Positions 27,816-36,793 of a stretch of DNA of 64,000 nt are shown here, piece by piece; position 1 is the first letter of the stretch, and every line of letters begins with the position of its first letter. The notes under the pieces are model-generated. The model made no database searches. It saw nothing but the letters and a program-made list of their open reading frames with translations, and was not told the DNA's origin. The DNA is from Leptospira biflexa serovar Patoc strain 'Patoc 1 (Paris)' (lineage in GTDB: Bacteria; Spirochaetota; Leptospiria; Leptospirales; Leptospiraceae). The DNA lies in NCBI RefSeq assembly GCF_000017685.1, contig NC_010602.1, forward strand, positions 62,001 to 126,000, read 5' to 3'. Both the position numbers and the translations under genes were made by a program.

Positions 27816-29372
27816 ATGAAAAAAACAGGTATTTATCGAGATTTCCAAACATACCATCCAGGGGAAGTGGTGAAAGTAGATGTGGTTGTGATTGGTTCTG
27901 GTTGTGGTGGGGCAACGATGGCCTACGAGTTGTCCAAAAAAGGGATAAAAGTCGCACTTCTGGAACAAGGTGGGAATTACCATACAGGTACTTTTGATAA
28001 CAATGAATTGAATATGGCAGGGAAAGTATCTGCAGAAAGGAATTTTCATACAACAAGTGATGGTGGGATCAATTTGGTGTATGGAAACAATTTAGGTGGG
28101 GCGTCTGTGCATTACTGGGCGGATAGTTACCGTACACCTAACGACAGGCTTCTTTTATGGAATCGAAAGTATGGGATCGACCACCATTTGCCGGAAGACT
28201 TAGATCCGTATTGGAATGAATTGGAAACTGACTTACATGTGTCTCCCGCGACAGAAGAATACTTCAATCCGATGAACCGATTGTTTCGGAACGCATCACA
28301 ACGATTAGGTTGGGAAGGACACGCCGTTCCGCAAGCCAGGAAAAATTGCCAAAAATCGGGTCATTGTATGCAAGGGTGTTTGTTTGGTGCCAAACAGTCT
28401 CAACTGATCACACACATTCCGAATGCCGTGCGCCTCGGAACAGATGTGTACACGGACCTCCGTGCCGAACAATTGGAAATTGTGGGAAACAAAGTGAAGG
28501 GTTTGAAAGCTGTGGTGATGGATAGAAGAACGCTTCGCCCCACCCAAACCAAAATTGAATTCCAATGTAAGGCGGTTTGTGTTTCAGCAGGTGGATTTGG
28601 GAGTAGCAAATTTTTATTAAAGAATGGTTTGAAAAAAAGGTATCCGGCTCTCGGTGAATTTTTGGCCATCAATCCATCTCCCATGGTACATGCGTTATAT
28701 GAGGAACCCATTGTCCAATGGCGCAATATCCCAGCGGCATATGGAGTGGAAGGATTTCGTTTGGCAAAGTACCAAAATGGTTCTTACAAAGAAGGTGGGT
28801 ACATGCTTATGCCAAACCAATTGCAGCCAGCGACCCTTGCCGCCTTACTCCCTAGTTTTGGTAACGACCATTTTGTTTATATGAAACAACTAGAATTTTT
28901 GGGTGGCACGATTGGTTGGATTGATGATGTGGAAGGGGAACTTGGTTCCATAGATGTGGATTTTTTTGGTAAAACAAAAGTGAATTATCCGTTTGGAAAG
29001 ACCACCAAACAAATTTTTAGCGATCTTACTTACAAACAAATGAAACTCAATTTTGAAGCGGGTGCCAAAGAAGTGTTTCTTGCTGGTATGAAACTACGGA
29101 AGTTTACGAAATTACCAAAAAAAGAAGAAATTGATGCCCTCGCTTGGAGGCCAGCTGAGTTTCCCATGGCTGCCCCTCACCCTGCTGGAGGTTGTCGGAT
29201 GGGTAAATCCATCGATCATTCGGTAGTGAATTCCAAACACCAAGTCCACGGGTTCCAAAATTTGTTTGTGGCCGATTCGTCTGTTTTTCCAACAGGAGTC
29301 AGTGTGGATCCAAGTTTTACCATTATGGCATTTAGTAAAAAAGCATCCGAGTTTGTTGCTGAGGTTATATGA
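27816..29372 (+). CDS. GMC-family flavoprotein dehydrogenase with C-x5-C-x3-C motif
   Basis: A 518-aa FAD-dependent GMC oxidoreductase. The FAD-binding motif is VVVIGSGCGGATMAYEL near residue 25, and the C-terminal catalytic His is in APHPAGGCRMG. Cys178, Cys184 and Cys188 form C-x5-C-x3-C, the spacing I recall for the 3Fe-4S cluster of bacterial FAD glucose dehydrogenase. It has no signal peptide, in line with export by the preceding Tat-signal subunit. ATG 27816 is favoured by GGAG 7 nt upstream; ATG 27804 is possible. It overlaps the convergent rRNA methylase gene by 8 bp. Confidence 0.87.
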   Translation: MKKTGIYRDFQTYHPGEVVKVDVVVIGSGCGGATMAYELSKKGIKVALLEQGGNYHTGTFDNNELNMAGKVSAERNFHTTSDGGINLVYGNNLGGASVHYWADSYRTPNDRLLLWNRKYGIDHHLPEDLDPYWNELETDLHVSPATEEYFNPMNRLFRNASQRLGWEGHAVPQARKNCQKSGHCMQGCLFGAKQSQLITHIPNAVRLGTDVYTDLRAEQLEIVGNKVKGLKAVVMDRRTLRPTQTKIEFQCKAVCVSAGGFGSSKFLLKNGLKKRYPALGEFLAINPSPMVHALYEEPIVQWRNIPAAYGVEGFRLAKYQNGSYKEGGYMLMPNQLQPATLAALLPSFGNDHFVYMKQLEFLGGTIGWIDDVEGELGSIDVDFFGKTKVNYPFGKTTKQIFSDLTYKQMKLNFEAGAKEVFLAGMKLRKFTKLPKKEEIDALAWRPAEFPMAAPHPAGGCRMGKSIDHSVVNSKHQVHGFQNLFVADSSVFPTGVSVDPSFTIMAFSKKASEFVAEVI

Positions 29373-30564
29373 GATTTTTATTTCGAAACACCGCGACCGT
29401 TTCTACGTGATCGGTTCTTGGAAACATATCCACAGGTTGTAAGGAATTTAAAAAATATTGTTTTGTGAGTAAAATGGAATCTTCTCGTAGGCTCATTGGA
29501 TCACAAGAGACATACACAATTTTTTTGAACCCCATTGCCAAAATGGTTTCTGTCACTTCGGCCCCAAGGCCAGTCCTTGGTGGGTCGAGAACAATTGTAT
29601 CGTAATTTTTTCCATAAAGAGTAGGTAACACTTCTGCCACCCTTCCTTTCCGAAATCGAACATTATGTACTTTGTTGTATTTTAATGATTCCAGAGCCGT
29701 TCTATGAGAATTTGGATTTTCCTCAATCCCAAGGACTTCTTTACTTTGTCCCGCAATCCAAAACGAAATGGTACCAATTCCCGAATAAGCATCAATGACA
29801 CGGGAATCCTTCTCAATTTCATCCAATACTAAATTGTACAAACTGGGGGTTTGGATGGGGTTTACTTGTAAAAAGGTGGAAAGTCCAACACGGAATTTGT
29901 GTTTTCCAAAATGTTCGTGGATGTAGGGTCTACCCCATAACAGATGTTCTTCGCGACCAAGTGCCATGGTTGTGTGTTTGGTATTGATGTTATGAATGAT
30001 ACCGACGAGTTTTCCAAACTTACCTGTTTTTCCGATCCGATTTTGGATGGCAGTGTGTAACCGTTTGGATGCATCCTTTGCATGCGGAAGGTCTTCTTTA
30101 GCCGTCACAATTCCTACAATGATTTCACCTGTGGTGATGGATTTCCTTGCGACAAGATATTTCATCATACCCCGTTTTGATTTTTCATTATAGGGCAATA
30201 ATCCTTCTCTTCTTGCCCATTGTTTGACGGCAAGGGCCACTTCCGTAAGACCTGGGTCTTGGATTTGGCATTCCGTTTGGTCTAGGACAAAGGAAGCTTC
30301 TTTATTGAAAAGTCCTAGGGTGAGTAAGGTTTTGTTCCCGACAATCCTTCGGCCAAAAGGAAGTTGGATTTTGTGACGGTAGTATTCGGGTGAGGGACTG
30401 GGAACAATGGTTTTAATTTCAACATGTCGATATGCTTTAAAGAGTTCTTTGATGTTTTGCTCTTTTTTGCGAAGTTCTTTCGTATAATCAATGTCGAGAT
30501 AATTACATCCACCACAAGTGCCAAAGTGGGTACAGATCGAATTGCCAGTTTTTGTTGTCGTCAT
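29365..30564 (-). CDS. RlmD/RumA-like 23S rRNA uracil-5-methyltransferase
   Basis: A 399-aa SAM-dependent tRNA/rRNA (uracil-5-)-methyltransferase. An iron-sulfur cluster motif is present at the N-terminus (ICTHFGTCGGCNYLDI) with a fourth Cys in DQTECQIQD. The SAM motif is VIDAYSGIGTISFWIAG, and the catalytic region is VLDPPRTGLG followed by YVSCDPMSLREDS. No TRAM domain precedes the cluster. The ATG at 30564 overlaps the pyrD stop by 4 bp, which fixes the start; the frame is open 26 codons further up, inside pyrD. Confidence 0.88.
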   Translation of the reverse strand: MTTTKTGNSICTHFGTCGGCNYLDIDYTKELRKKEQNIKELFKAYRHVEIKTIVPSPSPEYYRHKIQLPFGRRIVGNKTLLTLGLFNKEASFVLDQTECQIQDPGLTEVALAVKQWARREGLLPYNEKSKRGMMKYLVARKSITTGEIIVGIVTAKEDLPHAKDASKRLHTAIQNRIGKTGKFGKLVGIIHNINTKHTTMALGREEHLLWGRPYIHEHFGKHKFRVGLSTFLQVNPIQTPSLYNLVLDEIEKDSRVIDAYSGIGTISFWIAGQSKEVLGIEENPNSHRTALESLKYNKVHNVRFRKGRVAEVLPTLYGKNYDTIVLDPPRTGLGAEVTETILAMGFKKIVYVSCDPMSLREDSILLTKQYFLNSLQPVDMFPRTDHVETVAVFRNKNLI

Positions 30565-31634
30565 TTTGAATTCCCCGAGCCTACCAGTTCGCTGATCGTT
30601 TGGTATCCTCGATCTTTCACCACTTTGTCTAGGTAAGAACAAATTTGATACGGCAAAAACGGACCTTCATAGATATAACCAGTATAAATTTGAATTAAGT
30701 TAGCACCCATCTCCATCATTTGTAAGGCTTTTTCACCCGAATCGATTCCTCCGACACCGATGATCGGAATTTTTCCTTGTAAGGTTTGGTAAGCGAGAGA
30801 AACAAAACGTAAGGATTTTTGGAATAATGGTCCACCAGAAAGGCCACCTTCCTCGGGATTCAATTCACCTAAACTTTGTTTGTCGAGTGTTGTGTTTGTA
30901 AGGATGACACCACTGATTTTATACTCCAAACACACTTTCAGATTTTCGATGAGTTCTTCTTCTGTTAAATCAGGTGCAAATTTTAAATACAAGGGAATGG
31001 GAAACGAGTTTTGGAATTCCTTTTGAATGCCTTGGATGAGATCGATCAAACTTTGTTTGGTTTGTAACGATCGAAGACCAGGTGTATTCGGGGAACTGAT
31101 ATTGATGACTGCATAATCACCGAAAGGGACTAATTTTTTTAAAGTATAAACATAATCACCCACTGCGTCTTCCAAGGCTGTGACCTTGGATTTGCCAGCA
31201 TTGATCCCACGCACACCCAACTTTTGTTGGTTCTTTAAATTGATTTCTGCTTGGTCAGCACCTGGGTTGTTGAATCCCATTCGATTGATGAGTGCTTTCA
31301 CTTTGGGGTAACGAAAGAGTCTTGGTTTTTCATTCCCTGGTTGTGCTTTGGCTGTGATGGTTCCGATTTCGATAAAACCAAAACCCATATGGATCATGGT
31401 AGGGAAGAGTTCGGTCGTTTTGTCAAATCCAGCGGCAAGTCCCACAGGATTTGGGAAATGGATGCCTTGGATGGTTTGTTCCAATCGTTTGGATGAAAAT
31501 TGAAAGATGGCAGAAAGTGTTTTATGGAAAAATGGGATTTTTTTGGATAAAGAAAGAAAGGTAGCGACTAAATGGTGAGCCGATTCAGGGTCTAAATGAA
31601 ATAATATGGGTTTGATCAGTTGGTGGTAAAACAA
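30561..31634 (-). CDS. pyrD: Dihydroorotate dehydrogenase (quinone), class 2
   Basis: Oxidises dihydroorotate to orotate in pyrimidine synthesis, passing electrons to membrane quinone. The 357-aa length with an N-terminal amphipathic extension (about residues 1-40) is typical of class 2 enzymes. Key segments are NPVGLAAGFDKTTEL, NISSPNTPGLRSLQ containing the active-site Ser loop, and VGGIDSGEKALQMMEMGAN for FMN phosphate binding. It is translationally coupled to the downstream rRNA methylase gene by a 4-bp overlap. Confidence 0.95.
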   Translation of the reverse strand: MFYHQLIKPILFHLDPESAHHLVATFLSLSKKIPFFHKTLSAIFQFSSKRLEQTIQGIHFPNPVGLAAGFDKTTELFPTMIHMGFGFIEIGTITAKAQPGNEKPRLFRYPKVKALINRMGFNNPGADQAEINLKNQQKLGVRGINAGKSKVTALEDAVGDYVYTLKKLVPFGDYAVINISSPNTPGLRSLQTKQSLIDLIQGIQKEFQNSFPIPLYLKFAPDLTEEELIENLKVCLEYKISGVILTNTTLDKQSLGELNPEEGGLSGGPLFQKSLRFVSLAYQTLQGKIPIIGVGGIDSGEKALQMMEMGANLIQIYTGYIYEGPFLPYQICSYLDKVVKDRGYQTISELVGSGNSK

Positions 31635-31731
31635 GGGAAAAATCCTTACGTTGATTCTTTTTTCCCCATGATTTCTTACAATTTCTTTCCGAAAATGAGA
31701 TTGTTTCCAATATTCCTAATGAGGTCAGTAC

Positions 31732-33351
31732 TTGATGCCAACTAATTCTGCTATATCCCGTATTTGGCAAAACCCTTCTGCCTTCCCTCACGAAGAGGTA
31801 CTTCGGGAATTAGAAAACTTACTCAGATCCAATCCAGATTTTTGGCTCAAAATCAACCGAGATGGAATCATCGTTGATTATAAAACCTCTCGGTTTGTGA
31901 ACATTGGAGAAAAACCAGAGCATTTACTTGGCAAACACATAAATGAGGGACTTCCTCCTTATCTACGAGATATCACTTCAGAAGCCTTAGAATACTTAAC
32001 TGACAAAAAAAGTTTGGTATTTTGGAAAGAGTATTCTTACGGAGTTGCACCTAATATTCGCCATGTGGAAGTTCGTTTTGTTGTTTTGTATGATGGATTT
32101 ATCATGTCCAACCATCGTGACATTACAGAACGAAAACGACTAGAGAATGCGTTTTTAGAAAGTGAGTCCAGATTTTTATCCATGGCACAAAATGCTGCTG
32201 ATTCCATCATCATTATCAATGACGAAGGGATCATTCAGTTTTTTAATAAAACTGCGGAGGATACATTTGGTTACAAACAAGAAGATGTGATTGGTAAAAA
32301 TGTTACGATGATCATACCTCCTGAATACAAAGGAAAACACGATACCTTTTTAAAAAGGTATAAGGATACAGAAGAAAATCATATCATTGGGGTCGGTCGG
32401 GAAGTTTTCGCACAACGGATGTCAGGTGAAGTATTTCCATGTGAACTTTCAGTGGGTGAGTTCAAAACCAAAACAGGGAAAATGTTTACTGGCATTCTCC
32501 GAGATATCAGTCAAAGAAAACTCCAAGAAGAAGAACTTTACCAATATAGAAATCATTTAGAAGATCTGGTCGAAAGCCAAACCATGGACTTAAAAATGTC
32601 CAAAAATATTGCGGAAGAGGCTTCTTACATGAAATCTCTTTTTCTTGCAAATATTTCTCATGAGTTAAAAACACCCATCCATGCCATTTTGAGTTACGCT
32701 GAACTGGGTGCAGAGAAATCAGCGAGTGTTTCTCCTGAAAAAATAAAAGAATACTTTCAAATCATCGATTCTTCCGGCAAACGATTACTTTCTCTTTTAG
32801 AAAACCTACTCGATATCGCCAAACTAGAGTCAGGAAAGATGCGATATTTGTTTGAAAAGAATTGTTTAAAAGAAACAACTAAGTTTGTGATCAATGAAAT
32901 GCGTGCAATTTTGGAAAAAAGAGGGATCACAGTTGTTTTACTGGATAAGGAAGAACGTTGGGAAGCGGAATTCGATTATGAGCGCATCCAACAAGTGATT
33001 CGAAATATCATCTCCAATGCATTAAAATTCATTCCAAATGATACTAATATAGAGATCAGTTTGATAAAAAGAGAATTTATTCCTAGAAAATCTCAGTCCT
33101 ATGTCAAAGGGATTGGCATACAGATTCGAGATTTTGGACCAGGAATTCCAGCGGAAGACCTGGATAAAATTTTTGAAAAATTCATCCAATCCAAACAAGT
33201 GAAAGCGGGAACAAAAGGAACAGGACTCGGTTTGTCAATCTCAAGAGAAATAGTGAATGATCATAACGGCTTGTTGTATGCAGAAAATCATGAAGAAAAG
33301 GGAGCCGTATTTACCATGTTAATACCATGTTCCCGTGAAGGAATTCGATGA
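31732..33351 (+). CDS. PAS-PAS sensor histidine kinase
   Basis: A 539-aa soluble kinase with two PAS domains (about residues 25-130 and 140-260; the second is strong, IIIINDEGIIQFFNKTAE). A short coiled coil (EEELYQYRNHLEDLVESQ) follows, then the H-box NISHELKTPIHAILSYAEL and a HATPase with FGPGIPAEDLDKIFEKF and GTKGTGLGLSISREI. Its stop overlaps by 4 bp the start of a receiver-HATPase protein, its likely phosphorylation target. GAGG precedes ATG. Confidence 0.93.
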   Translation: MMPTNSAISRIWQNPSAFPHEEVLRELENLLRSNPDFWLKINRDGIIVDYKTSRFVNIGEKPEHLLGKHINEGLPPYLRDITSEALEYLTDKKSLVFWKEYSYGVAPNIRHVEVRFVVLYDGFIMSNHRDITERKRLENAFLESESRFLSMAQNAADSIIIINDEGIIQFFNKTAEDTFGYKQEDVIGKNVTMIIPPEYKGKHDTFLKRYKDTEENHIIGVGREVFAQRMSGEVFPCELSVGEFKTKTGKMFTGILRDISQRKLQEEELYQYRNHLEDLVESQTMDLKMSKNIAEEASYMKSLFLANISHELKTPIHAILSYAELGAEKSASVSPEKIKEYFQIIDSSGKRLLSLLENLLDIAKLESGKMRYLFEKNCLKETTKFVINEMRAILEKRGITVVLLDKEERWEAEFDYERIQQVIRNIISNALKFIPNDTNIEISLIKREFIPRKSQSYVKGIGIQIRDFGPGIPAEDLDKIFEKFIQSKQVKAGTKGTGLGLSISREIVNDHNGLLYAENHEEKGAVFTMLIPCSREGIR

Positions 33352-34277
33352 TCAATTTACTTGCTGTTGATGATGAAATGATCAATTTGATGATCATTGA
33401 TGAATCTTTGTCTGACAAGGGATTCACTGTTGTAAAGGCAAAAGACGGGGAAGAAGCCTTTCAAATTTTGAGTTCAGGAGTCATGTTATTCCATGCCATC
33501 ATTTTGGATCGATTGATGCCAAAAATGGATGGAATCGAACTCTTAAAAAAAATCAAACGATCTGAAAAATACCGCGATATCCCTGTAATCTTCCAAACAG
33601 CCATGAGTTCCATCACAGATATGACGGAAGGACTCGATGCAGGCGCATTTTATTATTTAACCAAACCATATTCACGAGCTTTACTTGTTCGAATTGTCCA
33701 AACAGCAGTTGAACATTTTATCAAATTACAGAGGGCCAAAGAAGACTTACATAAAGGTATGGGAGCGCTTCGTCATATGGTCTCAGGTGAATTTCGGATT
33801 CGTTCGATTCGTGAATCACATGAACTAGCACCACTACTTGCGAATGCTTGTCCCGATCCTGAGCGTGTGTTAACTGGTATCATGGAAATTCTCAATAATG
33901 CGATTGAACACGGCAATTTAGGAATTTCTTACCAAGAAAAATCAGAACTCCATGATAATGATAAATTGATGGAAGAAATTTTCAGAAGACTTGATACTCC
34001 TGAATACAAAGACAAATTTGTAAAGGTTAGTTTTGAACGAAACGAAGAAAGAATCGAAATTCGCATCAGTGACCAAGGAAAAGGATTTGATTGGAAACGG
34101 TTTTTATCCATTGAAGCCATGACAAAAAATGCGTTCAAAACGCACGGCCGTGGAATCTTTATGGCCAAAAAATTATCATTTGATGATCTAACTTACATCG
34201 ATGAAGGAAGAACTGCAATCATTCGCATCGACTTAACAAACAAAACGAGTAATTTGCTCACTGACTTCCAGGAATGA
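33348..34277 (+). CDS. Response regulator with C-terminal anti-sigma-type HATPase domain
   Basis: A 309-aa fusion. The receiver (residues 1-125) has Asp8/Asp9, acceptor Asp54 and a switch Lys in YYLTKPYSRALL. A C-terminal RsbW/SpoIIAB-type HATPase domain (about 165-300) has an N-box ILNNAIEHGN, G1 box DQGKGFDW and G2 box HGRGIFMAKKL. There is no histidine dimerisation domain, so the likely action is Ser/Thr kinase or partner binding in an anti-sigma switch controlled by phosphorylation from the overlapping PAS kinase. Two STAS proteins in the window (1681, 10605) are candidate targets, by inference only. Confidence 0.88.
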   Translation: MINLLAVDDEMINLMIIDESLSDKGFTVVKAKDGEEAFQILSSGVMLFHAIILDRLMPKMDGIELLKKIKRSEKYRDIPVIFQTAMSSITDMTEGLDAGAFYYLTKPYSRALLVRIVQTAVEHFIKLQRAKEDLHKGMGALRHMVSGEFRIRSIRESHELAPLLANACPDPERVLTGIMEILNNAIEHGNLGISYQEKSELHDNDKLMEEIFRRLDTPEYKDKFVKVSFERNEERIEIRISDQGKGFDWKRFLSIEAMTKNAFKTHGRGIFMAKKLSFDDLTYIDEGRTAIIRIDLTNKTSNLLTDFQE

Positions 34278-34279
34278 TT

Positions 34280-34921
34280 TTATAAAGCAAACACCATAGG
34301 ATCGGTAAAATCAAAAATAATTTGATTCACATGAGGTTTGAGTTCGTCCTTTGTATGCGAAGTGGCCACTCCCAAAATAGAACATCCTGCTGCTTTTCCA
34401 GATTGTAAGCCTGCAATCGAATCTTCAAACACAATACAATCTTTTGGACTTAAGTATAATTGTTTAGCGCAAAGTTCATATACCTCAGGATGTGGTTTCC
34501 CTTTTGTCACCATAGAACCATCCACAATCACATCAAAATATTCGCGGATCACTAAATGATCTAAGGTAAAATTCACATTCATAGTGGGTGCTGAGGTGCC
34601 CAAAGCAATTTTCACATTTTGCGATTTTAAATACTGGAAGTAATCTAAAATCCCATGATGAGGTTTCATTTCTTTTTTATATAAGGTTTGGTATAGGTTT
34701 TCTTTTTCAGCACCGTAGTTTTGGATCTCTCCTTCACTAATGTTACCAAAGATCATCTGAAACAAGTCCGCATTGGTTTTTCCATTGTACGTATCTCGAT
34801 AGATTTGTGCATCCAAAGGAAATTTATATTTTTTTGAGAATTCCATCCAGGCTTGGAAATGGAATTTGTGATTGTCCACAACCACCCCATCCATATCAAA
34901 AATAAATCCTTTATGTTTCAT
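34280..34921 (-). CDS. HAD-superfamily hydrolase, beta-phosphoglucomutase-like
   Basis: A 213-aa HAD subfamily IA phosphatase or mutase. Motif I is FIFDMDGVVVDN with Asp nucleophile and acid/base Asp, motif II ALGTSAPTMN, motif III Lys in KGKPHPEVYE, and motif IV VFEDSIAGLQSGKAAG. The alpha-helical cap contains YNGKTNADLFQMI, similar to beta-phosphoglucomutases. The substrate is unknown. ATG 34921 has AAAGGA 6 nt upstream and lies inside the end of the rluA-like gene, overlapping by 11 bp. It ends 2 bp from the convergent regulator gene. Confidence 0.88.
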   Translation of the reverse strand: MKHKGFIFDMDGVVVDNHKFHFQAWMEFSKKYKFPLDAQIYRDTYNGKTNADLFQMIFGNISEGEIQNYGAEKENLYQTLYKKEMKPHHGILDYFQYLKSQNVKIALGTSAPTMNVNFTLDHLVIREYFDVIVDGSMVTKGKPHPEVYELCAKQLYLSPKDCIVFEDSIAGLQSGKAAGCSILGVATSHTKDELKPHVNQIIFDFTDPMVFAL

Positions 34922-35624
34922 TTGGGATCCTTTCATAACCTCCAACGAGGCCAGTGATGAAATTAGGAATTTTGGCGTTAAATGAGAGTGGTTTTTTCTG
35001 AAACGGATGGATCAAATCGATAGAGAAGGAATGTAATGCCATTCTTGGATACGATTTTGTTTCAGATCCATATTTGGTATCTCCGACAATGGGGTGTTTG
35101 TTTTCAGCAAAATGGACTCTGATTTGATTTTTCCTTCCTGTGATGAGATCAATTTCCAATAGGGAATACAAATTGGATTCTTTTAAAACCTTATATTTTG
35201 TTTCGGAATACTTACCTTCTTTTGGGTCATCCACTGAATACACTCGATGTGCTTTGGATTCCGTTAGATAGGATTTGATGGTTCCTTGTTTTTCTTTCCA
35301 TTGTCCATGAGTGACCGCGATGTAATTTTTTTTGGTTTGATCCCAATTGTCCTGTAATGTTTGTTTTGCGATTTCTGTTTTTGCAAATACAAGTATCCCG
35401 GAAGTATCACGATCCAAACGATGTACGATAAAAATTCGATTTTTTGATCGTTCACTTCCCTTTTTTACATAGTCCATAAGGGATGCATATGCTGTTTTTG
35501 ATTTTTCTGATTCAGTCGCGATGGTGAGAAGACCAGCAGGTTTGTCCACAACAAGAAGATCTCGGTCTTCGTAGATGATGGATAAACCTTTTGGTAAAAA
35601 TCGAGTGTTTGTTTTTTGGTTCAT
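34911..35624 (-). CDS. RluA-family RNA pseudouridine synthase
   Basis: A 237-aa enzyme isomerising uridine in rRNA or tRNA. The catalytic Asp lies in VHRLDRDTSGILVFAKT, with upstream YEDRDLLVVDKPAGLLT and downstream LITGRKNQIRVHFA. It has no N-terminal S4 domain, so it resembles the short RluA/TruC-type members; the target base cannot be given. The start overlaps the ankyrin gene stop by 4 bp, and the HAD gene start overlaps its end. Confidence 0.9.
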   Translation of the reverse strand: MNQKTNTRFLPKGLSIIYEDRDLLVVDKPAGLLTIATESEKSKTAYASLMDYVKKGSERSKNRIFIVHRLDRDTSGILVFAKTEIAKQTLQDNWDQTKKNYIAVTHGQWKEKQGTIKSYLTESKAHRVYSVDDPKEGKYSETKYKVLKESNLYSLLEIDLITGRKNQIRVHFAENKHPIVGDTKYGSETKSYPRMALHSFSIDLIHPFQKKPLSFNAKIPNFITGLVGGYERIPNET

Positions 35625-36793
35625 TCTTTCAAAAGGAGTTTTAAAACTTTGGGATTGTTTTGCCTTTCTGCAAATTCAATCGCGGTTTTCCCCCATTTAT
35701 CTTTTTTTTGCGGATTGGCGCCTGCGTCCAGTAGTAGTTGAATGAGTTCATATTTTTCATTTAAAATGGCACTATGTAGTTTCGTTGAACCATATGAATC
35801 CAATCCGTCGATATCCTTTTCGATGGTTAATAAAAGTTTTGTGGCCGACCAATTTTCATTGATGATGGCTTGTTCTAAGGCAGTGATACCTTTGGAATTT
35901 TTGAAACTGGAATCAACATTTTGTTTGGTAAGAATGGAAAGGATTTCCAATGAATCACCAATGACGCTGAGATGAAGAGCTGAATTCCCCTCACGATTTT
36001 GGTGGTTCACATTTGCCTTTGCATCCAGAAGAATTTGGAATAATTTAGGTTTATCCGAATGGTAATTACCCATATTGATCATCGCAAGCAGTGCTGTGTT
36101 TCCTTCCGATGTTTCTAATTCCAAATTGGCACCACGACGAATCAGTTCTTCGACTAAAACAAAGTTTTTACTGAATACAGCATTCATTAGGGAAGTGACG
36201 CCAAATTTGGTTTGGGCATCAATATTTGCTCCCGCATCAAGTAAAACTTTCGCGTGATCTATGAATTTAAATTCGGAAGAAGCAATGGTGAGGAGTGGAG
36301 TTTCTGAAAAAGAATCTTTGGATTCTAAATTGGCACCTTTCTCCAAGAACAACTGAAACAATGTGGGATCAAACTTTCTAACCTTTGTCATAAAAAAATG
36401 GAAATGGGTACGTTTATAGCTACTTTCACCTAACGCATAATTTGGATCTACACCTTGTTCCAATAGTAACCGAATGATTTCAGTTTTACTAAAACTGATG
36501 GCAGTGGCGAGAGGGGTATTTCCATCCTTCATTGGAACATTAAGATCTGCACCCTTTGTGATTAAAAATTTGGCGAGATCAACATTTCCCAGTTCCGCAG
36601 CATAATGGAGTAAGGTATAACCATCTTCATTCCTTTTTGTGTTTACATTGAATCCTTTATTCACTTTCTCTTTGATGGTTTTTGGATCTCTCATCACAGA
36701 AAGATTGAGATCGTTCGCATCCATTGTGTTCAGCGATAAGAATATGATTAGGACACTGATGAAAGTTTGGAAACGAATTGATGGGATTACCAT
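35621..36793 (-). CDS. Exported ankyrin-repeat protein
   Basis: A 390-aa protein with a signal peptide (FQTFISVLIIFLSLNTMDA) and about ten ankyrin repeats filling residues 55-390. Examples begin DGYTLLHYAAELGN, DGNTPLATAISFSK, FGVTSLMNAVFSKN and YGSTKLHSAILNEK. Several end with the classic GADLN or GANPQ turn. It is likely a periplasmic or surface protein-binding scaffold. Its start overlaps the propeller gene by 7 bp, so the two exported proteins are probably co-expressed. Confidence 0.9.
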   Translation of the reverse strand: MVIPSIRFQTFISVLIIFLSLNTMDANDLNLSVMRDPKTIKEKVNKGFNVNTKRNEDGYTLLHYAAELGNVDLAKFLITKGADLNVPMKDGNTPLATAISFSKTEIIRLLLEQGVDPNYALGESSYKRTHFHFFMTKVRKFDPTLFQLFLEKGANLESKDSFSETPLLTIASSEFKFIDHAKVLLDAGANIDAQTKFGVTSLMNAVFSKNFVLVEELIRRGANLELETSEGNTALLAMINMGNYHSDKPKLFQILLDAKANVNHQNREGNSALHLSVIGDSLEILSILTKQNVDSSFKNSKGITALEQAIINENWSATKLLLTIEKDIDGLDSYGSTKLHSAILNEKYELIQLLLDAGANPQKKDKWGKTAIEFAERQNNPKVLKLLLKE

